64,000 bases of DNA, taken from positions 2,728,001 through 2,792,000 of the forward strand of contig CP119326.1 of the NCBI GenBank assembly GCA_029202665.1, read 5' to 3'. Both the position numbers and the translations under genes were made by a program. How positions within the stretch are numbered: the stretch's first letter is position 1; every line of letters begins with the position of its first letter. The stretch comes from Candidatus Brevundimonas colombiensis (lineage in GTDB: Bacteria; Pseudomonadota; Alphaproteobacteria; Caulobacterales; Caulobacteraceae). This document shows, piece after piece, positions 51,335 to 60,518 of the stretch. The notes under the pieces are model-generated. The model made no database searches, was not told the DNA's origin, and saw only the letters and a program-made list of their open reading frames with translations.

Positions 51335-53665
51335 ATGGCCCCGACGAATCCTTCGCCCCCCGCCCTCCAAGACCTGACGCCTCAGACGGCGGCGGACGAA
51401 CTGGCTTGGCTGGCCGCCGAGATGGCGCGTCACGACGCCCTTTACGCCGAGGCGTCGCCCGAGATTTCCGATGCGGACTATGACGCCCTGCGCGCCCGCA
51501 ACGCCGCCATCGAGGCCGCCTTCCCCGATCTGGTCCGCGCGGATTCGCCCTCGAACACGGTCGGCGCCGCCGCCTCAATCCAGTTCGCCGAGGTGCGGCA
51601 TGGCGTGCCCATGCTGTCGCTGGACAACGCCTTCGACGAAGGCGAGGTGCGCGATTTCGTGGCCCGGATCGCGCGCTTCCTGAAACTGCCAGCTGACGAG
51701 CCCATCGCCTTCGTCGCCGAACCCAAGATCGACGGCCTGTCCGCCAATCTGCTCTATGTCGATGGCAGGCTCAGCGTCGGCGCCACGCGCGGCGACGGTC
51801 GCACGGGCGAGGACGTGACCGCCAATCTGAAGACCATCACCGATGTCAAACAGGCGCTGGCGGGCGACGACTGGCCCGAGCGGATCGAGGTGCGGGGCGA
51901 GGTCTATGCCCCCAACGACGCCTTTGCGGCCTTCAACGCCGACGCCGAGACCGAGGGTCGCCGCACCTACGCCAACCCCCGCAACTTCGCCGCCGGTTCG
52001 CTGCGTCAGAAGAATGCGAAGATCACGGCGGGCCGCCCGTTGAACTTCTTCGCCTATGCCTGGGGCGAGCATTCCAGCGACTTCGCCGAGACCCAGTGGG
52101 AGGCGTTGCAGAAGCTGAAGGCGTGGGGCTTCCCGGTCAACGCCCGGTCGAAACGGGTCGAAGGCGCCGAGGGGCTGATCGCCGTCTATCGCGAACTGGA
52201 ACGCGACCGCGCCACCCTGGGCTATGACATCGACGGCGTGGTGTACAAGGTCGACCGCCTGGACTGGCAGCGCCGCCTGGGCTTCGTCGCCCGCAGCCCC
52301 CGCTGGGCCATCGCCCACAAATTCCCGGCCCAGCAGGCGACCACGATTCTGGAAGGCATCGACATCCAGGTCGGCCGCACCGGCTCGCTCACGCCTGTCG
52401 CCCGGCTGCATCCGGTGACGGTCGGCGGTGTGGTCGTCCGCAACGCCACCCTGCATAATGAGGACGAAATCCAGCGTCTGGACGTCCGCATCGGCGACAC
52501 CGTGCGCCTGCAACGCGCTGGCGACGTGATCCCCCAGATCCTGGGCGTGCAACTTGACCAACGGCCGGCCGACGCCGTCCCCTACGTCTTTCCCGATCAC
52601 TGTCCCGTCTGCGGTTCCGAAGCGGTGCGCGAGGGCGATGAGGTGAAGCGCCGCTGCACCGGCGGCCTGATCTGCGACGCCCAGATCGTCGAGCGGCTGA
52701 AGCATTTCGTCGGCCGCCGCGCCTTTGATATCGAGGGTCTGGGCGAGAAACAGCTGGTCGCCTTCCACCAGCGGGGTTGGATCAGAGAGCCCGCCGACAT
52801 CTTCCGTCTGGCGCGAGATCCGCAGCGACTGGCCGAGCTGGAGCGAGACGACGGCTATGGCGAGACCAGCATCCGCAACCTGATCGCCGGTATCGACGCG
52901 CGTCGCATCATCTCGCTGGACCGTTTCCTGTTCGGCCTTGGGGTGCGCGACATCGGCGAACAGACCTCCATCGTCCTGGCCCGCGCCTTCGAAAGCTGGA
53001 CCGCGTTGAAGGCCGCCTGCCTGCAGGCCGCCAACGGCGTGCAGTCCGACGCCTGGACCGATCTGGCCGGCGCCCACGCCATATCGCCCCGGGTCTTGGC
53101 CCTGATGGCCGAGGCGACCCCCGCCGCCGATGATCCGTGGCCGGATGCTCCGATGGACCAGAAGATCGCCCTCGCCTTCCCCGGCATGGCCGCCCCCGCC
53201 CGCCGGTCCCTGGCCGCCATGACCAACGACTGGGCCGGTCTGGTGCATCTGGCCGGGATCGCCCGCAATGAAGGCCCGTCGGAGATGCTGAACCAGATCA
53301 GCGCCGTCACCGGCGTCGGTCCTGTCGCGGCCCTGGCTCTGGCCCACTTCTTCCACGAACCGCACAATCTGGAAGTCGTCGCCGCGCTGGAGGCCGAAAT
53401 GACCGAGATCGTCGATGCCGAACGCCCCAAGGCCGACACCCCGGTCGCCGGCAAGACGGTCGTCTTCACCGGATCGCTGGAGCGTTTCACCCGCGACGAG
53501 GCCAAGGCGCGAGCCGAAAGCCTGGGCGCCAAGGTGTCGGGGTCCGTCTCGAAAAAGACCGACTATGTCGTCGCCGGCCCCGGCGCGGGGTCAAAGCTGA
53601 AGGACGCCGAAAAGCATGGGGTCGAGGTGCTGACCGAAGACGAGTGGTTGGCCCTGATCGCCTAA
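51335..53665 (+). CDS. ligA: NAD-dependent DNA ligase LigA
   Basis: 776 residues. N-terminal Ia domain (LAAEMARHDALYAEASPEIS, then DADYDALR), AMP-accepting Lys in AEPKIDGLSANLLY, OB fold with RIGDTVRLQRAGDVIPQI, zinc Cys4 from CPVCGSEA to LICDAQ, HhH domain and C-terminal BRCT (VVFTGSLERFTRDEAKARAE). Seals nicks in replication and repair. AAGG seven bases before the ATG. Slightly longer than E. coli LigA. Convergent, four-base overlap with the LytTR gene. Confidence 0.98.
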   Translation: MAPTNPSPPALQDLTPQTAADELAWLAAEMARHDALYAEASPEISDADYDALRARNAAIEAAFPDLVRADSPSNTVGAAASIQFAEVRHGVPMLSLDNAFDEGEVRDFVARIARFLKLPADEPIAFVAEPKIDGLSANLLYVDGRLSVGATRGDGRTGEDVTANLKTITDVKQALAGDDWPERIEVRGEVYAPNDAFAAFNADAETEGRRTYANPRNFAAGSLRQKNAKITAGRPLNFFAYAWGEHSSDFAETQWEALQKLKAWGFPVNARSKRVEGAEGLIAVYRELERDRATLGYDIDGVVYKVDRLDWQRRLGFVARSPRWAIAHKFPAQQATTILEGIDIQVGRTGSLTPVARLHPVTVGGVVVRNATLHNEDEIQRLDVRIGDTVRLQRAGDVIPQILGVQLDQRPADAVPYVFPDHCPVCGSEAVREGDEVKRRCTGGLICDAQIVERLKHFVGRRAFDIEGLGEKQLVAFHQRGWIREPADIFRLARDPQRLAELERDDGYGETSIRNLIAGIDARRIISLDRFLFGLGVRDIGEQTSIVLARAFESWTALKAACLQAANGVQSDAWTDLAGAHAISPRVLALMAEATPAADDPWPDAPMDQKIALAFPGMAAPARRSLAAMTNDWAGLVHLAGIARNEGPSEMLNQISAVTGVGPVAALALAHFFHEPHNLEVVAALEAEMTEIVDAERPKADTPVAGKTVVFTGSLERFTRDEAKARAESLGAKVSGSVSKKTDYVVAGPGAGSKLKDAEKHGVEVLTEDEWLALIA

Positions 53666-54591
53666 CCGCGCAACTGCTCCAGCGCCGCCGGGAACCGCCG
53701 CGACAGCGGGGCCTCGACCGCGCCCAGCTCCACCGTCCAGTCGCCTGATCCGTCAGGGCGAAGACCGGTGACGCGGTCGGTGTTGACCAGCCACGAGCGG
53801 TGGACCCGCACGAAGCCGAACCGCGACAGTTCCGCCTCCACCGCCGCCAGCGTCGCCCGCATCAGCGGTCGCCGACCATCCGCCAGCCGGAACTCGACAT
53901 AGTTCCCCGCAGAACTCGCCGCCAGGATATCGGCCAGCGGCACACGGATGATCCGGGCGCCATCGCGAATGTCGAAACTGACCGGCCGCACCGGCTCATC
54001 ACGCCGCCGCCGCAGATAGGCTGTAAGCAGGAAGGCCCCCGCCAGCAGCCCATAAGTCACCAAATCCTTGCGCAGCTCATAGATGAAAGCGTCACCAAAC
54101 TCGTATCGTCCGGCGTCCATCAGACCATAACCCAGCTTTCGCAGCAGCACGAAGCCGATGACATGCAGGATGGAAAACGCGAGTACGCCCGTCAGATGGA
54201 TCAGGGCGAACCGCACTTTTGGCCGCCAGCCTTCGCCCGCGGGTTCATCTGGCCGGGCCAAGCTGATCGCAACCCACGGAATCCACATTGTCGCAAGAAT
54301 GGCGATGCTGCTGGACACCTCCCAGAGCATCGGCTTCCAGCCTGCGATGTTCGGGTTGTCCGCTTGGACGCTCAATACATTGACCGTCGTATCCACCAAC
54401 GAAAAGGCCAGAACACCCAAGGCGCAGACCCAGAAGTCACTTGGGTCGAGACGCCGTTTTATCCGCGACCATCCGCTCGTCACGGCAGGCGCGCCGTTCG
54501 TCCCCGCGAAACCGACACCATCCCGGCCAGACCGCCGCGTGCCCCCTGACGATTGCTGATCCGACTGCTCATCCGCGAGGACGCGCCTCAT
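53662..54591 (-). CDS. Membrane LytTR-type transcriptional regulator
   Basis: About 309 residues. Four hydrophobic helices between about 55 and 200 (DFWVCALGVLAFSLVDTTV, IAILATMWIPWVAISLARP, LIHLTGVLAFSILHVIGFVL, YGLLAGAFLLTAYL) and a C-terminal LytTR DNA-binding domain (RVPLADILAASSAGNYVEFR, FVRVHRSWLVNTDRVTGLRP). No receiver domain. Such membrane LytTR proteins usually regulate a neighbour, here the divergent acyltransferase. Starts at 54591 or 54624 are possible; the latter would overlap the acyltransferase gene. Confidence 0.85.
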   Translation of the reverse strand: MRRVLADEQSDQQSSGGTRRSGRDGVGFAGTNGAPAVTSGWSRIKRRLDPSDFWVCALGVLAFSLVDTTVNVLSVQADNPNIAGWKPMLWEVSSSIAILATMWIPWVAISLARPDEPAGEGWRPKVRFALIHLTGVLAFSILHVIGFVLLRKLGYGLMDAGRYEFGDAFIYELRKDLVTYGLLAGAFLLTAYLRRRRDEPVRPVSFDIRDGARIIRVPLADILAASSAGNYVEFRLADGRRPLMRATLAAVEAELSRFGFVRVHRSWLVNTDRVTGLRPDGSGDWTVELGAVEAPLSRRFPAALEQLRG

Positions 54592-54614
54592 ATCATTGGC
54601 CAAGGAACTCTCGC

Positions 54615-55847
54615 ATGTCTTCATCGCCCCTGCTCGCGTCGCCGCCCGGCATGATAACGGGCCGACGATACGATCTGGACTGGATTCGCGTCGGCGCCTT
54701 CATGCTGCTGATCCTCTATCACGTCGGCATGTTCTACGTGCCCTGGGATTGGCATGTGAACAGCCCGCGTCAGATCGAGGTTCTGGAGCCGGTCATGATG
54801 CTGACCAACCCGTGGCGGCTGACGCTTCTGTTCCTGGTGTCCGGCTGCGCGACACGGTTCCTGGCCGATGGATTTGAGGCGCGCGGCAAGAGCGGCTGGG
54901 CCCTGGCCGGGTCGCGCACCTTACGCCTGCTGCCGCCGCTGCTGTTCGGCGTGTTCGTGATTGTGCCGCCCCAAAGCTATTACGAAGTCGTCGAGGCCGC
55001 CAAGGGCCTGGGCATGGCCGACCCGGCGCATAGCCCTGTGCTGCAGGACTTCTGGGTCCGCTACGCCACGTCGAACGGGCACTGGTGCGATGCCGATGGA
55101 TGTCTGACCACCCCAACCTGGAACCATCTTTGGTTCATCGCCTATCTGCTGCCCTACAGCCTGATCCTCGCGGCCCTGATCGGCGTTCCGGCCGTGCGGC
55201 GGCGGGTTCAGGCTGGAGCGGACCGCGTGTTCAGCGGATGGGGCGTGATTGTCTGGCCGGTCGTCTATCTGCTGGTGATCCGCTGGGTCCTGGCCCCACG
55301 TTTCGAGATCACCCACGCCCTGACCGACGACTGGTACAATCACGCCCTCAGCTTCGGCGCATTCCTGTTCGGCTATCTGACCGCTCGATCCGAAGCCGTG
55401 CGGCAGACGATGATCCAGGTGCGTTGGCCAGCCCTGCTCGTAGGGCTGTGTGCTTGGGCGGGATGGGCGTCCTATGCCTGGGTCTACCGCGGCGATCTCG
55501 CCCCTCCCGAACCTCTTCGGCAAGCGATGAGGGTGGTTTATGTGCTGGATCAGGCTGGCTTCATCGCCGCCATCCTGGGCTTTAGCGCCCGGTGGCTGAA
55601 CCGGACCGGCCCGGCGCTGCGCTATCTTTCGACAGGCGTGTTCACCTTCTACATCGTGCACCAGACCGTGATCGTCGTGGCGGCGCACAATCTGGCCCAG
55701 CTAGACCTGCCCTTGGGGCTGGAAGCCGGTCTTGTCATTCTGATCACTGCGCTGGGCTGCCTCGCCGCCTACGAGATCGCGCGGCGGAGTGGTTGGCTGG
55801 GTGTTCTTTTGGGTGTCAAACCCCCTCGCCGGATCGCCGAACCGTAA
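54615..55847 (+). CDS. Acyltransferase family 3 (OpgC/MdoC-like) membrane protein
   Basis: 410 residues, about ten membrane helices. RRYDLDWIRVGAFMLLILYHVGMF with conserved Arg and His, then LLFLVSGCATRFLADG, RTLRLLPPLLFGVFVIVPPQ, NHLWFIAYLLPYSLI and YIVHQTVIVVAAHNL fit the family that acylates or succinylates glycans, OpgC included. AAGGA eight bases before ATG 54615. An additional short soluble loop has CDADGC. Paired divergently with LytTR. Confidence 0.87.
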   Translation: MSSSPLLASPPGMITGRRYDLDWIRVGAFMLLILYHVGMFYVPWDWHVNSPRQIEVLEPVMMLTNPWRLTLLFLVSGCATRFLADGFEARGKSGWALAGSRTLRLLPPLLFGVFVIVPPQSYYEVVEAAKGLGMADPAHSPVLQDFWVRYATSNGHWCDADGCLTTPTWNHLWFIAYLLPYSLILAALIGVPAVRRRVQAGADRVFSGWGVIVWPVVYLLVIRWVLAPRFEITHALTDDWYNHALSFGAFLFGYLTARSEAVRQTMIQVRWPALLVGLCAWAGWASYAWVYRGDLAPPEPLRQAMRVVYVLDQAGFIAAILGFSARWLNRTGPALRYLSTGVFTFYIVHQTVIVVAAHNLAQLDLPLGLEAGLVILITALGCLAAYEIARRSGWLGVLLGVKPPRRIAEP

Positions 55848-55924
55848 AACCTGTGAGGAAACAATTCCGTCAAGCATCTGAAAACTTGACGTAACGTCGC
55901 CTGTATTGCCGTCGGCCGAACGCT

Positions 55925-55950
55925 ATTTCCGACTTGTTTTCGACGGAAAT
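55925..55950. promoter_or_regulatory. Inverted repeat upstream of DUF2147
   Basis: ATTTCCG and CGGAAAT separated by 12 bases, in the 165-bp gap before the DUF2147 gene. A possible operator for that gene; no factor can be named. Nothing else was found in this gap. Confidence 0.35.
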
Positions 55951-56012
55951 CAGGATCAGCGTGTTGTGCAATAGGACCGCCCGCAAACAACCTGAGGACA
56001 AAGGAAACGACC

Positions 56013-56435
56013 ATGAAGATCAAGATTCTGATGGCTGCGGCAGCCCTGACCGGCGCGCTCGCCACCCCGGCCCTGGCTGGCGACCCAACGGGCCTTTGGC
56101 AGACCCCGACCAACGGGGGCCAGGTGCGTATCGCGCACTGCGGTCAGGCCCTGTGCGGCACGCTGGTGACGTCTGACCACATTCGCGCCGACGCCAACGC
56201 CCGCGACGAGCACAACCGCGATGCCGCTCAGCGGAACCGCACCCTTCGCAACCTGCCTATGCTGACCGGCTTCACGGGCGGGCCGACGGAATGGCGCAAC
56301 GGTTCGGTCTATAATCCGGCTGACGGCGGCACCTATCGCGGCACCATCACCATGACCAATGACAACAGTCTGCGCCTGCGCGGCTGCATCGTGGCCCCGC
56401 TGTGCAAGACCCAGACCTGGACCCGTATCCAGTAG
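56013..56435 (+). CDS. DUF2147 family periplasmic protein
   Basis: 140 residues. Signal peptide cut near ATPALAG (about 22), then GLWQTPTNGGQVRIAHCGQALCGTLV, RNGSVYNPADGGTYRGTITMTND and LRLRGCIVAPLCKTQTWTRI, the DUF2147 pattern with four Cys that may form disulphides. A secreted beta-barrel-like protein of unknown role, in some species linked to envelope lipids. AAAGGA precedes the ATG; a strong terminator follows. Confidence 0.9.
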   Translation: MKIKILMAAAALTGALATPALAGDPTGLWQTPTNGGQVRIAHCGQALCGTLVTSDHIRADANARDEHNRDAAQRNRTLRNLPMLTGFTGGPTEWRNGSVYNPADGGTYRGTITMTNDNSLRLRGCIVAPLCKTQTWTRIQ

Positions 56436-56453
56436 ATTTCGCCGCAAACAGAC

Positions 56454-56491
56454 AAAAGGCCCGGCCGGAGCGATCCGACCGGGCCTTTTTT
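56454..56491. terminator. Bidirectional intrinsic terminator
   Basis: AAAAGGCCCGG and CCGGGCCTTTTTT enclose a short loop. T-tracts on both strands serve DUF2147 (plus) and the aldo/keto reductase (minus). Confidence 0.9.
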
Positions 56492-56508
56492 CATTCACGA
56501 CATCCGAA

Positions 56509-57492
56509 TCAGCGGTTCAGCGAACTCATGCCGCCTGGCGCATAGCGTTCGCCCGCCGCCGCGCCGCGCGGGAAAACCGCCTCGATCCGCGCCAGGTCCT
56601 CGGACGTCAGCGCGATATCCGTCGCCGCCACGTTCTGCTCCAAGGTGGATATCCGGCGTGTGCCGGGGATTGGGACCAGATCATCGCCCTGAGCCAGCAC
56701 CCAGGCCAGGGCCAGTTGCGCGCCCGTCACACCCTTGTCGGCCGCGATGGCGCCGACCGCATCGACCAGGTCCAGGTTCCTCTGGAAATTGGCGCCGGCG
56801 AAGCGCGGATTGGTGCGCCGGAAATCGTCGGGCGCCAGGTCGTCGACCGACTTGATCTCGCCAGACAGGAAGCCCCGGCCCAGCGGACTATAGGGTACGA
56901 AGCCGATCCCCAGTTCACGCACCACATCCAGCAGCCCGTCCTCCGGATCACGGCTCCACAGCGAGTATTCCGTCTGCAACGCGGTGATCGGATGGGTCGC
57001 CTGGGCCCGGCGCAACGTCTCGGGCGCCGCCTCGGACAGGCCCAGGAAGCGAACCTTGCCCTCCTTCACCAGCGCGGCCATGGCCCCGACCGTCTCTTCG
57101 ATCGGCGTATTGGGATCGATGCGGTGCTGGTAATAGAGATCGATGTGATCGACCCCCAAGCGACTCAGGCTGCCTTCAACGGCCCGACGCACATTGGCCG
57201 GCGAGCCGTCGGTGACGGCAGAGCCATCCGGCTGGCGATTGATGCCGAATTTCGTGGCGATGAAGGCCTGATCGCGACGATCCTTCAACGCCTGGCCGAC
57301 CAGAACCTCATTGGTGTGTGGGCCATACATTTCCGCCGTGTCGAACAGGGTGACGCCCAGATCGAGCGCGCGATGAATGACCTTGATGGATTGGGCTTCG
57401 TCAGAACCGCCGTAGAAGGCGCTCATGCCCATGCAGCCCAGGCCGATGACTGAAACCTCAGGACCGTCGCGGCCCAGCTTGCGCATCTTCAT
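56509..57492 (-). CDS. Aldo/keto reductase
   Basis: 327 residues. NADPH-dependent (alpha/beta)8 barrel. Catalytic tetrad is complete: Asp and Tyr in LFDTAEMYGPH, Lys in FIATKFG and His in DLYYQHRIDPN. GLGCMGMSAFYG at the start places it in the AKR13/YakC-like group; the natural substrate is not readable. AGGAGAG before the ATG. A 7-bp inverted repeat (GTGTCCA / TGGACAC) about 60-90 bp upstream may be an operator. Confidence 0.93.
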   Translation of the reverse strand: MKMRKLGRDGPEVSVIGLGCMGMSAFYGGSDEAQSIKVIHRALDLGVTLFDTAEMYGPHTNEVLVGQALKDRRDQAFIATKFGINRQPDGSAVTDGSPANVRRAVEGSLSRLGVDHIDLYYQHRIDPNTPIEETVGAMAALVKEGKVRFLGLSEAAPETLRRAQATHPITALQTEYSLWSRDPEDGLLDVVRELGIGFVPYSPLGRGFLSGEIKSVDDLAPDDFRRTNPRFAGANFQRNLDLVDAVGAIAADKGVTGAQLALAWVLAQGDDLVPIPGTRRISTLEQNVAATDIALTSEDLARIEAVFPRGAAAGERYAPGGMSSLNR

Positions 57493-57592
57493 GAAGCGCT
57501 CTCCTGTCGATGTGGGGGATCGGCATTCATGCCGACGACCAGGAGATGGGTGTCCAACCCAAGCCTGACAAGGCGCGTGGACACTTCGTGAT

Positions 57593-57669
57593 GGTACCGC
57601 CTCTCAGGCTTGAACTGAGGACCTCCGGTTCCACAAACCGGCGCTCTAACCAACTGAGCTAAGGCGGCC
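57593..57669 (-). tRNA. tRNA-His (GTG)
   Basis: 77 bases with encoded CCA. Anticodon loop TTGTGGA gives GTG. Acceptor GCCGCCT pairs with AGGCGGT, so 1:72 is G-U, and the discriminator is A73. This is the alphaproteobacterial form that lacks the usual C73. Confidence 0.96.
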
Positions 57670-57762
57670 CGCTCATCGCGAGGCGCGTTCTCTACCGGGC
57701 CTGACCGATGCGATCAAGCGACTTCGTGCGATTTCGTCAGGAGAATTCTGCGGACCTCTGAT

Positions 57763-57800
57763 CCAATAAAAGACGCCCCGGAGATGGCTCTCCGGGGCGT
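57763..57800 (-). terminator. Terminator of the exbB-exbD-tonB operon
   Basis: 12-bp stem (ACGCCCCGGAGA and complement), loop GCCA on the minus strand, then CTTTTATT, 23 bp after the tonB stop. Confidence 0.85.
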
Positions 57801-57822
57801 TTGGTCTCTTATCGCTTTTGGC

Positions 57823-58542
57823 TCAACCGAGGTTGAACGGCACCCGGACGCGGAAGGTCGCGTCCTGAGCGGCGCCATCAACGGTTCGCGGGGACAGTTG
57901 TCCACGCTGAACCACCCGAATGGCGGCGCGGCCGAAGCCCATGCCAGCGGGCTCTTCCGAGACCACCTGGCAGTTGGCCGGAGACCCGTTGGAGCGCGCG
58001 GTGCACTCGACGGTGGCCGATCCGCTGATCTCACGTTCCAGCGCGCGCGCCGGGAAGTCGTCCGCGGTCGGACGCGGCTGGCGCGCCCACTGGACGTTCG
58101 TGATCGTCGACGGGCGAACCGGAGCCGGCGGAGCGGGCGGCGGCGGCGGTCCGGGAATATTCACGGGCGGGCCCGTGTATTCCACCCGGTCTTCCTTCTT
58201 CGTCGGCGTGATGTTCACCGGCGGAGGAGGCGTGACGTTCGGGACCGGCGCCGGCACGCGCACTTGAAGCTTAGGCGGCGGCGGCTGATCCGTCGGCGGC
58301 GGCGGCGGGGGCGGAGGCGGCGGAGGCGGGGGAACCGGCTCAACCAACTCGACCTCGACGGACTCGTCGACGTAGTTGAATTCCTTCAGCTTGAACTTGG
58401 ATTGCTGCAGGAAGAAGATCAGCAAGGCGAACAGGATGGTGACGATCAGCAGGCAAACGATTAGCACGGGGTAGGAAACCCCCATGAAGCCCTTCGACCT
58501 GGGTACGTCGTAACGACTGCGATGATATTCGACGTCTGTCAT
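57823..58542 (-). CDS. tonB: Energy transducer TonB
   Basis: 239 residues. One N-terminal helix (YPVLIVCLLIVTILFALLIF, about 24-43), a periplasmic Pro-rich stretch with an unbroken run of 13 Pro and several shorter runs, and a TonB C-terminal domain (VECTARSNGSPANCQVVSEE, FGRAAIRVVQRGQLSPR). Transmits proton-motive force to outer-membrane receptors. Last gene of the exb operon; 14 bp after exbD. Confidence 0.93.
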   Translation of the reverse strand: MTDVEYHRSRYDVPRSKGFMGVSYPVLIVCLLIVTILFALLIFFLQQSKFKLKEFNYVDESVEVELVEPVPPPPPPPPPPPPPTDQPPPPKLQVRVPAPVPNVTPPPPVNITPTKKEDRVEYTGPPVNIPGPPPPPAPPAPVRPSTITNVQWARQPRPTADDFPARALEREISGSATVECTARSNGSPANCQVVSEEPAGMGFGRAAIRVVQRGQLSPRTVDGAAQDATFRVRVPFNLG

Positions 58543-58556
58543 ACTATCTCCGCGCT

Positions 58557-58991
58557 CTAGCTCGTCGCCTGGTCTTCGCCGACCAGTGCAACGCTGTAGA
58601 AACCGTTATCCTGAAGCGCATTCATGACCTGCATGAAGTCACCGTAACGGGTGTTCTGATCGCCCCGAATGAAGATCCGCTCATCCGCCGGGTTCCGGGA
58701 TCCGATCTGCTTGAGCAGATCTTCACCAAGAGCACCGACGCTGGTCTTGAAGTCGCCCACATAGACGTCGCCGTCGTTCTGGATCGAAATATAGACCGGC
58801 TTGGGCGGGTTCGGGGCCGCCTTGGCGACGGCGATTGGCAACTCGACGGGCACCGACACGGAGGCTAGCGGAGCCGCCACCATGAAGATGATGAGCAAGA
58901 CCAGCATGATATCAACGAAAGGCGTAACGTTGATATCGCTGTTGGCCTCGACCACGTTGCCAGCGCCGCCCGATTTAATCTTGGCGGCCAT
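58557..58991 (-). CDS. exbD: Biopolymer transport protein ExbD
   Basis: 144 residues. One helix with the proton-relay Asp (NVTPFVDIMLVLLIIFMVAA, about 24-43), then a periplasmic domain (YISIQNDGDVYVGDFKTSV, RIFIRGDQNTRYGDFMQVM). Five bases separate it from exbB. Confidence 0.95.
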   Translation of the reverse strand: MAAKIKSGGAGNVVEANSDINVTPFVDIMLVLLIIFMVAAPLASVSVPVELPIAVAKAAPNPPKPVYISIQNDGDVYVGDFKTSVGALGEDLLKQIGSRNPADERIFIRGDQNTRYGDFMQVMNALQDNGFYSVALVGEDQATS

Positions 58992-58996
58992 CCGTC

Positions 58997-59878
58997 TTAC
59001 GCTCCCTTGTCGAGCTGGCGCGAGATGCCGTTCAGCAGCTCAGCGGCGAAGCCGTCGGCGCGGGTGCCGTAACCGGCGATGCGCGTGTTGAAGTAGTTGT
59101 AGAAGACAACGGCCGGGATAGCGGCGAACAGACCGATGCCGGTGGCCAGCAGGGCTTCAGCGATACCCGGAGCAACGACGGCCAGGTTGGTCGTATTGGA
59201 TTCCGCGATGCCGATGAAGGAGTTCATGATGCCGTAAACGGTGCCGAACAGACCGACGAACGGCCCGATGGACCCGACGGAAGCCAGGAACTGCTGGCCG
59301 CCCGACAGGCGCTTGGCCAGGCCGGATTGAACGGCGGCGACGGCGGCTTGGGCGCGGCCCAGGGCCGAATCCAGGTGATCGCCGGTGACCGACAGGCCCG
59401 ACTGACGCGACAGTTCGATTTCCTCGGTGGCGGCGGCGGCCATGTCGGCCAGCGGGTTGCCGTCGAACTCTTCCTGGGTGGCGACGGCGCGCATGTCAGC
59501 GATCGTGCGGGCGCCGCGGAAGCTTTCGAGGAAGTTGTCGGTCTTGCGGTTCAGCGAACCGAACTCGAACAGTTTGATCAGCAGCAGGGTCCACGACAGG
59601 ATCGAGGCCAGAAGCAGGCCGGCCATGACGACCTTAACGACCACCGTGGCTTCCATGAACATGGAGATGGGGGTGATGCCGCTGCCGTGATGGCCGCCGA
59701 CGGCCTGGTTCACCGATGCGGGATCGGCTTCCGGCGTCGCCGGGGCTGCGGCGGGGGCCGCAGTCGAGGCAGCCGGGGTCGGCTCGGCCGGGGCCTGGGC
59801 CAGAACCGGCGAGCTCGCCATCAGCGCGGCGGCGCCGGCCATGGCGAGAAGGATGTTCGTCTTTTTGCTGTTCAGCAT
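58997..59878 (-). CDS. exbB: Biopolymer transport protein ExbB
   Basis: 293 residues. Signal-like N-terminus (about 1-27, SSPVLAQ) and an Ala/Pro/Thr segment, then three helices of the MotA/TolQ/ExbB channel: TVVVKVVMAGLLLASILSWT, FLASVGSIGPFVGLFGTVYG and EALLATGIGLFAAIPAVVFY. Starts at 59878 (MLNSKKTNIL); an extension to 59929 is unlikely. First gene of exbB-exbD-tonB; powers siderophore, B12 and other uptake. Confidence 0.95.
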   Translation of the reverse strand: MLNSKKTNILLAMAGAAALMASSPVLAQAPAEPTPAASTAAPAAAPATPEADPASVNQAVGGHHGSGITPISMFMEATVVVKVVMAGLLLASILSWTLLLIKLFEFGSLNRKTDNFLESFRGARTIADMRAVATQEEFDGNPLADMAAAATEEIELSRQSGLSVTGDHLDSALGRAQAAVAAVQSGLAKRLSGGQQFLASVGSIGPFVGLFGTVYGIMNSFIGIAESNTTNLAVVAPGIAEALLATGIGLFAAIPAVVFYNYFNTRIAGYGTRADGFAAELLNGISRQLDKGA

Positions 59879-60415
59879 AGTTCGCCAGTTCCTGCTTGGT
59901 CTGACTCGTGGAACCAAAGGTGCGGCCATAGTCAGCGACCGCCCCCCAACCTGAAATGTTTCCTTCAGCGCACGCCGTCCTGCTCGAGGATCGAAGCCCG
60001 CTGAAATCTTTGGTGAAGGTCGATGCGGTCTCCCGCGTCGCCTTCGATGTCCGAACCGCCGAAGAGTGCCTCTCCGACCATTCGAGTTAACACCTTCATG
60101 GGAAGGCGTCTCAACCCCTTTGAAGAACCCTTACCGGAGCGTCAAGGGACAAGGACGGCTTTTAAGTCCCGCAAGAGGACGAGAGAAAACTTTCTCCCGC
60201 GCCCGGCATTGAAGCGCTACCGCGCGACATTTTGATGAAGGCCCGGCGTCAGTTGGAGCAAGCTTGTTCCAAACGGCGATCCATCGGCGGTTTCATGCCG
60301 GAAATGCGCCGATCGCGACGGATCGTCCTTATCGGCTCGGAACGATTAGGTTCCATGGACGAGCGCGCGGGTCGCTCACCAGCAATCAGGGGGAAATCTA
60401 GGGGCGATAAAATAA
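59879..60415. other. 537-bp intergenic region upstream of exbB
   Basis: No convincing gene. Contains a near-perfect 18-bp palindrome at 60254-60271 (TGGAGCAAGCTTGTTCCA, one mismatched pair), a possible operator, and probably the exbB promoter near its left end. Short plus-strand ORFs at 60023 and 60232 lack ribosome sites and family features. GC is slightly lower than average. Confidence 0.5.
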
Positions 60416-60491
60416 TGGTGCCTGGAGGCGGGTTCGAACCACCGACACGCGGATTTTCAATCCGCTGCTCTACCAGCTGAGCTATCCAGGC
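60416..60491 (-). tRNA. tRNA-Phe (GAA)
   Basis: 76 bases with encoded CCA. Acceptor GCCTGGA with TCCAGGC, anticodon loop TTGAAAA, T-arm GGTTCGAACC. 27 bp downstream of yacG. Confidence 0.97.
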
Positions 60492-60518
60492 GCCGACGCG
60501 GCGTCGCGAGAGGCGGGT

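Noticed and set aside
51575..53365. 596-residue minus-strand open frame opposite ligA
   Set aside because: The ligA frame has every expected motif along its full length; the reverse frame has none.
58280..58345. GGC/GGA-rich repeat that looks like a tandem repeat
   Set aside because: It encodes the Pro runs of TonB on the minus strand.
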